64,000 nucleotides of DNA from Leptodactylus fallax (lineage: Eukaryota; Chordata; Amphibia; Anura; Leptodactylidae): the NCBI GenBank assembly GCA_947044405.1, contig CAMRHE010000133.1:2480001-2544000 (forward strand), given 5' to 3'. Below the pieces are notes generated by a model. The model worked only from the letters and a program-made list of their open reading frames with translations. It was not told the origin of the DNA and made no database searches. The stretch's first letter is position 1; each line of letters starts with the position of its first letter. A program made the position numbers and the translations under genes. Shown piece by piece: positions 60,001 through 62,740 of the stretch.

Positions 60001-61770
60001 AAACCTAATCCACATAAAAAAGTGGTTACCTTAGGAAACCCGCAGACCCCATAGACTATAATGGGATCCCTATGGTTTCCGCCCAAAAAGGGTGGAAAAA
60101 TGCGGAGAGAAAAGTCCTGCTTGCAGCGTTTTTCTCCCCACATCTTTCATGTGGAGAGGGGAACGGAAACCCCAAATGTAGTGCAAGCGCAGGGGTGAGC
60201 CCAGCGTTAGTCCTAGCCTGCATGTATATGCCATCCAATATACTCAAATACTAACAAAGTAGAACACATGTCATACCTGACAGCACGATATTCCCATACA
60301 CTGTACACAAACTGAAAATCGCTATAACTCACCTGCTCGGTATCCATCTCTCGGTCTACATAGGCTTCGGGTAAGTGGTAGTGGGATGTGGAGAAGCTGT
60401 CTACATTGCAGACCTTCACGACTGGAAGACGCTTGGCCACTTCAATATTCTGTGTTTAAGGCAAAGGAACACAACAAATGTATACAAGTAGTATATAGTA
60501 AATACAGTATATAGTAAACTTTATATATAGGACTCTGCACCTTAAAGAGAGTTTAACACAAAACTCATAGCATTAACCGAGGCCAAATCAGCGCCATCAG
60601 CGGGTACCAATGGGCAATTATGGCGGCCAGGGGCACAACACTATTAGGCCCTAATAATGCAGTGTACTATACAAGGCATCAGAGATGGCACAGTCAAGTC
60701 CTATAGATGAAGGAATAATAAATACGAAAAGTTTAAGGAAATCTGTCAGAGCGATTTGGGACACTTTTAGTGTCCCAAATCACCCTGTTATAAAGCCATC
60801 CATGCCTGCAATAAAAACACTTTATACTCCCCCTGCTGCTGTGCTCCTTGTGCCGACACGGTTCTTCACTGAAGCCAGAGGAGTACATATCAGCTTCAGT
60901 GCGCATGCGCTGTACCTCCGACACTTTCGCAGTGAAGTCGGGGTGTACGTCCTCAGCTTCATTGAAGAACTGCGCAGGCACCACAAGCATTAGACAGGAG
61001 TCTGATGAGACTATAATATTGATCTCAACTTTCTCCTCTCACGACCATTGGTCACATGATCATGTTGCAGCTTAATTAATTTCAAATGAATGGGGATGAG
61101 CTACAATACCAAGCACAGCCACTATACGATGAACAGCGCTGTGCTTGGTAAGTAGTGAAGAGGCCGCAGCGATCAATATTACAGTCCAGGACAACTCCTT
61201 TAAGGGAGCACTGAACCTAGACATGAAGGATAAAGTACAGAACATAGGGATCAATCTTCTACTGGGGGGTGCGCTTATTAAAGGGGACAGTATTTTGCCA
61301 TCATTTTTGTCATACTGCAGACAGAGCAGAGGGGGGAGGCTCCTGCTGCAGCCAGACACAGTACAGTGAGGAGGAGGAGGAGGAGAAGGAGGACATGGCT
61401 GATCTTCTGGGACACACAAGGAATATTATTCGATACATTTCTCAGTTTTAATAGGAGACAAAATAGGCTCAAAAGGAAAGAAGGATAAAGTGCTGGGATA
61501 TATTTTTAAGTGTTTCGTGTTCCCATTCAGTTAAAAATATCCCCAGACTAGACGTAAAGTAGAAACCATAAAGTAGAAGAACATAACAGCAGAAAACACC
61601 AGTAAAGTGCATTCAACAACTCTCTGCAAAATGCGGTGACTTCTCAGCAAGTCATTTTCTATGTTTATGGACTTACCTGAAGTGGATCTGGCGGGGGAGG
61701 GGGGAGACTGGCGATTTTTGCTGCGCGATCCTTTTCAACGTCAAGTGCTTTTTTACGGGCTTTAATATGC
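27498..61770 (-). CDS. CEP295: CEP295, 3' 25 exons of the gene (overview)
   Basis: Centrosomal protein 295 (orthologue of fly Ana1), which builds the inner centriole wall and is needed for centriole-to-centrosome conversion. Twenty-five exons give 1,560 codons and a stop; the N-terminal exons (about 145 residues in human) lie past 64000. The order matches human CEP295: a Lys/Glu-rich coiled coil (visible residues 1-180), HPQEQAVRIRM (about 320), QMIREYQQRL (about 418), one large exon ending in a coiled coil (about 650-725), QQHELSAIMEVE, SLQEAF-KKRHFIE (about 1425), and the C-terminal ALMS motif (about 1490-1560, LYNQLDEVK to LEKLRAKR). It is shorter than human (2,601 residues in all), mainly because the large exon has one coiled-coil repeat. 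All phases agree except for one extra base in the exon at 57022-57206. Confidence 0.95.
27819..27962. mobile_element. Short TTAA foldback MITE
   Basis: Begins TTAAAGGAACGCTTCAGGCA and ends GGAGTGTTCCTTTAA. TTGGCACATGACA pairs with TGTCATGTGCCA in the middle. Confidence 0.75.
27974..28860. mobile_element. MITE region, family with GGGCGGCCATCTTGCC
   Basis: A TTAAAGGGG end is at 27974. At about 28310-28800 lies a MITE that shares GCGGCCATCTTGCCTG and a TGAC(A/C)TCA(T/C)CTAT stretch with 54400-54770. No gene was seen. Confidence 0.55.
29419..29931. mobile_element. TTAA foldback MITE, 513 bp
   Basis: Starts TTAAAGGGAATTTGCC and ends GGGGCATTCCCTTTAA. The inner arms pair through CATGCGC near 29690 and 29770 and through TTTAGTCCGAAGC against GCTTCAGACTAAA. 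Confidence 0.7.
30002..30101 (-). CDS. CEP295: CEP295 exon, ALMS motif core
   Basis: Completes Arg1517 and codes for LYNQLDEVKTRREEKMRQET and on to KEFKK (visible residues 1518-1550). This is the core of the ALMS motif, shared by CEP295 and ALMS1. Acceptor TCCCCTCCAG, donor AAG then GTAAAG. Confidence 0.96.
30102..30682. other. CEP295 intron with a MITE-like fragment
   Basis: The part at about 30260-30440 resembles 32165-32300 (shared CTTCTGTA-TGC-GTATAT-GTACATTACT pattern), so a repeat family is present in both introns. No gene was seen. Confidence 0.45.
30683..30791 (-). CDS. CEP295: CEP295 exon, start of the ALMS region
   Basis: Visible residues 1481-1516: SSPSDGGQLKKVVEVRVCTP and EDRKLSEVEMHQRTI, ending CG of Arg1517. 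Matches human VRVSFPEDKK. Acceptor ATCGTCTCAG, donor GTAATTG. Confidence 0.93.
30922..31105. mobile_element. Foldback MITE in a CEP295 intron
   Basis: GTTTACAGGTCCCCGGCTGA and TCAGCAGTGATGTCACCTTT pair with AAAGTGACATCACTGCTGAC and ATCATCCGGGGACGTGTAAAC. A short loop separates the arms. Confidence 0.8.
31824..32021 (-). CDS. CEP295: CEP295 exon with SLQEAF motif
   Basis: Visible residues 1415-1480. MSLEFTSTPGSLQEAFLRKK then RHFIENSSKRVQEIKKKD matches the human TSIPGSLQEAF segment closely. The rest is Gln-rich. Acceptor TTTCTTCAG, donor TATG then GTGAGT. Confidence 0.96.
32579..32675 (-). CDS. CEP295: CEP295 exon
   Basis: Visible residues 1383-1414 plus one base: GTFHPLQPEVDASGLHVPDQ and SSVGMSGLQQFA. 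Acceptor CTCTTTACAG, donor GCAG then GTAACC. Weakly conserved, but the phases fit both neighbours. Confidence 0.85.
33061..33333. mobile_element. TTAA MITE, family GTTGTRCCATTA, copy 1
   Basis: Ends are TTAAAGGGGTTGTACCATTA and GGCACAACCCCTTTAA. The core has a CCCAGTGATCAC-like segment. Related copies are at 36155-36368, 37976-38251, 40105-40362, about 48740-49030 and 55856-56167. Confidence 0.75.
33893..34024 (-). CDS. CEP295: CEP295 exon
   Basis: 44 codons, phase 0 both ends: DSESMRGILEEPDLTLLSLN through DRQDGDTSQ (visible residues 1339-1382). The GILEEPDLTL segment matches human GIMEEPELTL. Acceptor GTTTCCTAG, donor CAG then GTAATC. Confidence 0.94.
34078..34435. mobile_element. TTAA MITE, family with GGTCCGACA and GCTTGGT
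   Basis: Contains GTGGTCCGACAGCTGGGACC and GTGGCTGTGCTTGGTATTAC and ends ACCCCTTTAA. Copies of the same family are at about 46690-47030, 56450-56774 and 61020-61205, the last one partial. Confidence 0.65.
35164..35726 (-). CDS. CEP295: CEP295 exon, Ser-rich
   Basis: Visible residues 1151-1338, 563 bases. Starts DFSGSFLPLHPECTLNEPNV and is rich in Ser, Gln and Glu with no predicted fold. ISESLGGNSVKSVHFEELL is the most structured part. Ends FVRTW before GTAATT. The phases (1 in, 0 out) match both neighbours. Confidence 0.92.
35805..35871 (-). mobile_element. tRNA-derived SINE, copy 1 (head)
   Basis: On the minus strand GGTGGCTCAGTGGTTAGCA is an A-box region and GGTTCGAATCC is a B box, the internal RNA polymerase III promoter of tRNA-like SINEs. 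Not a tRNA gene: no acceptor-stem pairing follows. Confidence 0.8.
35872..36154. repeat. Duplicated segment, copy A
   Basis: CAGGGCTTGCTGTGGGTGGG to CTAAGTTCACACCACCTA is repeated nearly base for base at 37670-37920. A diverged partial copy is at about 63555-63700. Confidence 0.85.
36155..36368. mobile_element. TTAA MITE, family GTTGTRCCATTA, copy 2
   Basis: Starts TAAAGGAGTTGTGCCGTTAT and ends CAGCACAACCCCTTTAA. The first T of the TTAA is lost. Confidence 0.7.
36574..36836. mobile_element. MITE with ends TTTAAAGAGGA, copy 1
   Basis: Begins TTAAAGAGGAAGTTTCACGT and ends ACATGAAAGGTCCTCTAA. The core contains GATATCCCTCCACTGTCATA. The second copy is at 59518-59851. Confidence 0.75.
37036..37380. 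mobile_element. Foldback MITE
   Basis: AGGAGCAGAAGCACACCTCT pairs roughly with GGCCACGTTTCTGCTCCT, and TGCAAGTGCACTGGGGG pairs with CCCCCAGTGCACTTTCA. There is a short inner spacer. Confidence 0.7.
37468..37662 (-). mobile_element. tRNA-derived SINE, copy 2
   Basis: The minus strand has the A-box region GTGGCTCAATGGTTAGCA, the B box GGTTCGAATCC and a body with TTCTCCCCGTGTTTGCGTG. The body is nearly identical to the copy at 38395-38583. Confidence 0.85.
37663..37975. repeat. Duplicated segment, copy B
   Basis: Matches copy A at 35872-36154 closely, from GGGCTTGCTGTGGGTGGGAT to CTAAGTTCACACCACCTA, with an extra AT-rich insert at 37925-37945. Confidence 0.85.
37976..38251. mobile_element. TTAA MITE, family GTTGTRCCATTA, copy 3
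   Basis: Starts TTAAAGGGGATGTGCCATTA and ends AATGGCACAACCCCTTTAA, a near-perfect terminal inverted repeat. Confidence 0.8.
38395..38583 (-). mobile_element. tRNA-derived SINE, copy 3
   Basis: The minus strand reads GGTGGCTCAGTGGTTAGCAC with the B box GGTTCAAATCC. The tail is TGAGGATATACAATGAGTGC. It ends 16 bases from the next CEP295 exon, close to its splice donor. Confidence 0.85.
38599..38749 (-). CDS. CEP295: CEP295 exon
   Basis: Visible residues 1101-1150 plus one base. SSSVTSRPDKSSYTSPASDL onward to RRQNET. Acceptor CTTGCTCCAAG, chosen over the CCAG six bases later side by frame: other candidate acceptors lead to early stops. Donor ACAG then GTGAGA. Confidence 0.88.
38851..39005 (-). 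CDS. CEP295: CEP295 exon
   Basis: Visible residues 1049-1100: SPEVASDISPADLHLSSTFH, then SLDPKPDFNISTPS, which aligns with human LEPHPDFDLSSSS, ending NMADLSQ. Acceptor CACTTGTTCCAG, donor CAG then GTAAGA. Confidence 0.93.
39496..39711 (-). CDS. CEP295: CEP295 exon
   Basis: Visible residues 977-1048 plus one base. DTLSDLQRCNYSAIEEHKDS, then SHIQQIIEKYTKDLSASLER, matching human HFQQMIDKYINE. Acceptor TTTTTCTAG after a long T run (minus strand), donor CACT then GTAAGT. Confidence 0.94.
39806..40104. mobile_element. Foldback MITE, full copy
   Basis: GGGGGCGCATTCACATGACA pairs with TGTCATGTGAACGCGCCC, and TAGGAGTCCCTGCCTCCC pairs partly with a second copy of the segment. A fragment of this family is at about 7800-7975. 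Confidence 0.75.
40105..40362. mobile_element. TTAA MITE, family GTTGTRCCATTA, copy 4 (truncated)
   Basis: The right end CGGTACAACCCCTTTAA is intact. The left end has been lost against the neighbouring foldback element. Confidence 0.6.
40363..41563. other. CEP295 intron, no gene seen
   Basis: Contains a C run at about 40761-40771 and several short frames without similarity to anything I recognise. Some of it (about 40570-40810) resembles hAT-like MITEs. Confidence 0.4.
41564..41935. mobile_element. MITE with a paired GAAGAACTG core, copy 1
   Basis: Starts TTAAAGGGAACCGTCAGG. The core is an inverted repeat of CAGTTCTTCAGTGAGGCTTT with TGGCTTCAGTGAAGAACTG around GCACTGAAGATG. Relatives are at 50330-50671 and 60733-60985. 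Confidence 0.75.
42075..42125 (+). mobile_element. tRNA-derived SINE fragment
   Basis: GGTCAGTGGTTAGTGCTATT and ACTGGAGTCCTGG match the SINE heads at 35.8-38.6 kb, here on the plus strand. The B box is lost. Confidence 0.6.
42293..42410 (-). CDS. CEP295: CEP295 exon, Ser/Thr-rich
   Basis: Visible residues 938-976 plus one base: GPTGQGRSPNSVHDYLSTTT, then ISSGSFLTSEKTDSS, aligning with human VSTGSLLSYENTDLS. Acceptor TTCTATGCAG, donor CTCTG then GTTAGT. Confidence 0.92.
42994..43100 (-). CDS. CEP295: CEP295 exon
   Basis: Visible residues 902-937: DHSFTPVLHKSLHESLTGNQ, then ITVPTHLSMAEGASGL. Acceptor CTGTCTTTTAG, donor CTG then GTAAGC. Conservation is weak, but the splice sites and phases are right. 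Confidence 0.88.
43585..43652 (+). repeat. L2-like LINE or SINE 3' tail
   Basis: TGTAAAGCGCTGCAGAATAT and GGCGCTATATAAGTAAGC followed by AATAAATAAAAT repeats. I recall this as the end of L2-type retroelements in frogs. Only the tail is present. Confidence 0.45.
43653..44475. other. CEP295 intron, no gene seen
   Basis: AT-rich with a T run near 44050. A stretch near 44105-44215 resembles hAT-like MITEs (CAAGTTCACATGGCAGAATC). Nothing else was recognised. Confidence 0.4.
44476..44679 (-). CDS. CEP295: CEP295 exon
   Basis: Visible residues 834-901 plus one base: RNNRSGHSEPVGYHPDISRM through DLSRLSVSISDDTPNQSRAK. LSVSIS matches human LRVSIS. Acceptor GTCTTTTAG, donor GGAG then GTGAGA. Confidence 0.94.
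45742..45945 (-). CDS. CEP295: CEP295 exon with HELSAI motif
   Basis: Visible residues 766-833 plus one base. KPPVTKTKLGPFLQQHELSA, then IMEVETPSGSGRRSS, is among the best matches to human (KPPVAKVKCGLDLNQHELSAI). Acceptor TATTATTTAG, donor CCGG then GTAATG. Confidence 0.97.
46547..46658 (-). CDS. CEP295: CEP295 exon with tandem acceptors
   Basis: Visible residues 729-765 plus one base: GAVPDDFHGIPERERYQFMS, then ALLKALDDSEEEVSGVT. Two acceptors sit four bases apart (CCTAG and ACAG). Only ACAG keeps the frame; using CCTAG would hit a stop within six codons. Donor ACAA then GTAAGT. Confidence 0.85.
46690..47030. mobile_element. MITE, family with GGTCCGACA and GCTTGGT, copy 2
   Basis: Contains GTGGGTCCGACATCCAGGAC and CACTGTGCTTGGCATTCAGT. 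Matches 34078-34435 and 56450-56774 in the same order. Confidence 0.6.
47120..48017 (-). CDS. CEP295: CEP295 large exon with coiled coil
   Basis: Visible residues 429-728. Starts IHQQSVDEARRRLWEYQLLL, as in human HRQSVETARKQLLEYQ. A long Ser/Pro-rich stretch follows, and then a coiled coil from VQEFRERLLSSAAEIRNQQD to QHLLHRQKDLEDQIRRHQES. In human the matching exon is several kilobases and repeats the ALQEQL-Q-E-LL-K unit many times. Here the unit occurs once. Acceptor CATGTTTTAG, donor GAG then GTGAGA. Confidence 0.96.
48605..48690 (+). mobile_element. tRNA-derived SINE fragment
   Basis: TAGTGGTTAGCACTGCTTCC, the B box GGGTTTGAATC and ATCTGCATGGAGTTTGCA match the SINE family on the plus strand. 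Confidence 0.7.
48740..49030. mobile_element. TTAA MITE, family GTTGTRCCATTA, diverged copy
   Basis: TTAATGGCACAACCCCTATA near 48994 and a core with CATAATCTCAGACAGAGC match the family. The left end is unclear. Confidence 0.5.
49083..49180 (-). CDS. CEP295: CEP295 exon
   Basis: Visible residues 397-428 plus two bases. ESAATVTQLNTSAENVHIQM, then IREYQQRLMEQN, matching human RQMIRNYQHQLLQQN. Acceptor TTTCTTTCCTAG, donor AACAG then GTATTT. Confidence 0.95.
49181..50085. other. CEP295 intron, no gene seen
   Basis: No named repeat with clear ends. A piece near 49735-49980 resembles hAT-like MITEs with ATTCACA strings. Confidence 0.4.
50086..50271 (-). CDS. CEP295: CEP295 exon, coiled coil
   Basis: 62 codons, visible residues 335-396, phase 0 both ends. 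VEDLERQKQEQLELISKLEE then ERRSLEAEFQKMRTQVQEEK matches human EIEEQKQKQLELLEQIE. Acceptor CTCTTTTACAG, donor GAG then GTAGGA. Confidence 0.96.
50330..50671. mobile_element. MITE with a paired GAAGAACTG core, copy 2
   Basis: AGTTCTTCAGTAAAGCTGAG pairs with CTTCAATGAAGAACT around GGCGCATGCGCACTGAAGAT. Ends near TTTTTAA at 50671. Same order as 41564-41935. Confidence 0.7.
50981..51557. repeat. 31-bp minisatellite, about 18 copies
   Basis: Almost identical units of TGTCACATAGCGGCCCCTGC plus ACACGGTATTA. Variants are few (ACAGTATTA in the first and one inner unit). There are no unique spacers, so it is a tandem repeat and not a CRISPR array. Confidence 0.95.
52091..52327. mobile_element. Foldback element nested in the hAT-like element
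   Basis: GGATTCATTTTAAAGATGAG and the reverse complement CTCATCTTTAAAATGAATCC bound the stretch. The left arm also contains its own palindrome around GAGAATCTC. Confidence 0.7.
53541..53647 (-). CDS. CEP295: CEP295 exon with HPQEQAVRIRM
   Basis: Visible residues 299-334: SAEVTDNTVLAGKSVLLHPQ, then EQAVRIRMEGERRRK. The SVLLHPQE-A-RIRM segment is nearly the human sequence. Acceptor GTCTTTCCTCAG, donor AAG then GTGATT (weak). Confidence 0.95.
53949..54006. repeat. (CA)n-(TA)n compound microsatellite
   Basis: About 9 CA then about 19 TA dinucleotides. Confidence 0.95.
54020..54391. mobile_element. TTAA MITE, inverted repeat core CTAGTGGACG
   Basis: Starts TTAAAGGGGTTGTCCGGCC and ends AACCCCTTTAA. 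Inner arms AGCTACTAGTGGACGG and CCGTCCACTAGCAGCT pair, and a third copy of CTAGTGGACGG follows. Confidence 0.75.
54400..54775. mobile_element. MITE with GGGCGGCCATCTTGCC, copy 2
   Basis: Shares GGGCGGCCATCTTGCCTG and GTGCTTT-GTGGA with 28310-28800, in the same orientation. Confidence 0.6.
54887..55078 (-). CDS. CEP295: CEP295 exon
   Basis: Visible residues 235-298 plus one base. EEAKEPQSKQVLKKLLHRIR, then TQKDQWHAKAETPETVSD, matching human LFKKLLNKIRSQKSLW. Acceptor GTGTGGTCTAG, donor ATCA then GTAAGT. Confidence 0.95.
55126..55656. repeat. 19-bp minisatellite filling a CEP295 intron
   Basis: About 28 units of GATGCCGCACACTCCAAGA. Toward the 3' half GATGCC changes to GACGCC, and ACACTCC alternates with ACAATCC. 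One unit near 55500 has an extra C. The intron is 586 bases and the array covers about 90% of it. Because 19 is not divisible by three and no phase gives a stop, all six frames are open through the array. Confidence 0.96.
55665..55832 (-). CDS. CEP295: CEP295 exon
   Basis: Visible residues 179-234 plus one base. IRGDMVLQLKPQPLPDPSVT, then SVDEDLDLTVEPE, matching human LEPEPLP and DEELDLSME. Acceptor GTGTTTTTAAG, donor CAAG then GTAAGG. The array begins about 10 bases past the donor. Confidence 0.95.
55856..56167. mobile_element. TTAA MITE, family GTTGTRCCATTA, copy 5
   Basis: Starts TTAAAGGGGTCATGCTGATC and ends ACAGCACAACCCCTTTAA. The core carries AGTCCTGGCAGTCCCATAGA. Confidence 0.75.
56450..56774. 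mobile_element. MITE, family with GGTCCGACA and GCTTGGT, copy 3
   Basis: Starts TTAAAAGGGATTTTCCAGGA and ends TGGAACGACCCTTTAA. The core has GAGCTGCAATACCAAGCGCA. Confidence 0.7.
57022..57206 (-). CDS. CEP295: CEP295 exon with a +1 frameshift
   Basis: Visible residues 118-178. The first part reads DRDRLMNELEHMQQDDLSRR then RHIVAKMPQQLFEPAYRR. The second, one frame over, reads EIREEWQREMESAFEDMYTR. Both match human CEP295 (LKQLQQEDLARRR and MKEDWQRELEFAFEDMY). The switch falls at the CCC run 57088-57090 (GGG on the coding strand), where one G is in excess. The exon is 185 bases where the phases of both neighbours call for 184. Either an assembly indel or a real mutation. Confidence 0.93.
57550..57625 (-). 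mobile_element. tRNA-derived SINE fragment (body)
   Basis: The minus strand has a decayed B box (GGAATCTGACCAAGGACAAC) and ATGTTCTCCCTGTGTTTGTG, as in the SINE copies at 37.5 and 38.4 kb. The A box is missing. Confidence 0.6.
58107..58247 (-). CDS. CEP295: CEP295 exon, coiled coil
   Basis: 47 codons, visible residues 71-117, phase 0 both ends. TDARSAAVEEEKRLIALQQE, then RREQMEKANLRGSHALKMVQ, matching human RMERFEKAHVRGFQAMKKIH. Acceptor TTACTTGTCAG, donor CAA then GTAAGT. Confidence 0.96.
58300..59517. other. CEP295 intron, MITE-like and poly(T) sequence
   Basis: T runs lie at about 58638-58658, 58748-58765 and 58957-58973. Phrases such as TCCCATTGACTTCAATGGGA and ATTCATTTCAATAGGC are typical of frog hAT-like MITEs. 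No gene was seen. Confidence 0.45.
59518..59851. mobile_element. MITE with ends TTTAAAGAGGA, copy 2
   Basis: Starts TTAAAGAGGACCTTTCATGT and ends GGATGTGAAAGTTTAA. The core has an inverted repeat CATAAGGGCGGACCTTACA with TGTAAGGCCTGCCCTTCTG. Confidence 0.8.
59936..60222. mobile_element. hAT-type MITE, AGGCTAGGTTCAC ends
   Basis: Starts AGGCTAGGTTCACGTCTGCG and ends AGCGTTAGTCCTAGCCT. The inverted arms carry GGGTTTTCCGTTAGG and GAACGGAAACCCC. A relative is at 62519-62740. Confidence 0.7.
60333..60449 (-). CDS. CEP295: CEP295 exon
   Basis: 39 codons, visible residues 32-70, phase 0 both ends. NIEVAKRLPVVKVCNVDSFS, then TSHYHLPEAYVDREMDTEQ, matching human NIEVKRISAVKTN and FVNRETDT. Acceptor CCTTAAACACAG, donor CAG then GTGAGT. 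Confidence 0.96.
60733..60985. mobile_element. MITE with a paired GAAGAACTG core, copy 3
   Basis: Opposite orientation to 41564-41935. GGTTCTTCACTGAAGCCAGA pairs with CTTCATTGAAGAACTGCGC around CAGTGCGCATGCGCTG. Left end TTAAGGAAATCTGTCAG. Confidence 0.7.
61020..61205. mobile_element. Partial MITE, family with GCTTGGT
   Basis: Contains GAGCTACAATACCAAGCACA and GCTGTGCTTGGTAAGTAGTG, shared with the copies at 34.1 and 56.5 kb. Confidence 0.55.
61677..61770 (-). CDS. CEP295: CEP295 exon, most upstream one in the window
   Basis: Completes a Trp-type codon and codes for HIKARKKALDVEKDRAAKIA, then SLPPPPPDPLQ (visible residues 1-31). Matches human HIKARKEALLVEKERSAKIT-SLPPPPP. Acceptor CTTCTCTCAG, donor CAG then GTAAGT. 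Upstream exons are beyond the window. Confidence 0.96.
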
Positions 61771-61920
61771 CTGAGAGAAGGTAGAAAACAGAATTAGGAG
61801 ACGGCGGAGATGGCTGCTCTCGTGATAGTCACTGACACAGCAGAAGGATAAATAAAGGATCGGTTATATAAAAAGTAAACATCACCCTGATGGAACAAGG
61901 AGTGGGGTTTGTTTTGGTCT

Positions 61921-62031
61921 TTTAACCCCCTTCCCACCGCATCCTTTTTTTTTTTCAATTTTCGTTTCTGACACCCGCCTTCCAAAAGCCATAACTTTTT
62001 TATTTTTCCGTTCACAGAGCCGTATGTGCAC
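61921..62031. repeat. Fragment of the long-inverted-repeat element
   Basis: TTAACCCCCTTCCCACCGCA and CCATAACTTTTTTATTTTTC are the outer end of the family seen at 19971-21716. Confidence 0.55.
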
Positions 62032-62397
62032 TTAAAGGGGTTGTCCAGACAAAAAATGGACTCCTAAATTATTTTTTAAACTTGCCGGCGGCTGTGAGAA
62101 AAAAAAAAAAAGAAAAATCTCATATTCACCTTTTCCCGGTGTCTCCCTGCGCGGTCCGGTCCTGCAGCTCCGTTTTTGTCTTACAGCAGAAGTACCCGCC
62201 ACACATGACCACTGAGGCCAATCAGTGGCCTCAGGAAAGGAACCGGGATGTCGCAGCTGGCAAGAAATTCCACAGCAAGAAGGCAGCTGAGCTGCAGGAC
62301 CAGAACGCCTTGGGGACAGGTATGATTTTTTTTTGTTTTTTTCCACCTCCCCCGGCCTATTTTAAAAATAATTGATTTGCCTGGACAACTTCTTTAA
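62032..62397. mobile_element. TTAA MITE
   Basis: Starts TTAAAGGGGTTGTCCAGACA and ends GCCTGGACAACTTCTTTAA. The core has ACTGAGGCCAATCAGTGGCC. Confidence 0.75.
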
Positions 62398-62518
62398 TTT
62401 AAATTGTACTTCATCAGGGTATCGTTTAATGTTCCGTTTTTCAGGCAGAAAGTAGACATATTTTTCAATAGAGTGCATGACATTGTGGTCCAGAATCACA
62501 TGCTCTATGAAATGAGAC

Positions 62519-62740
62519 TAAGGCTAGGTTAACACTAGCCTTGGGCTCACCGTCGTTTGGGTCCGTTGGGGGACTTGAACGATGGAGGGCCCGTCCGCTT
62601 AAACAGCTGTTACCTGCGGACTCCATAGACTAAAATGGGGTCAGTATAAAACCGGTGGAGAGAAAAGTCCTCCATGCAGGACTTTTCTCTCCACCGATTT
62701 TCGGCAGAATCTGCGGCAGAGTCTCCTACAGACAATCTCT
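62519..62740. mobile_element. hAT-type MITE, second copy
   Basis: Starts TAAGGCTAGGTTAACACTAG. Contains the palindrome GAGAAAAGTCCTCCATGCAG with GGACTTTTCTC. The right end is not clear. Confidence 0.55.
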
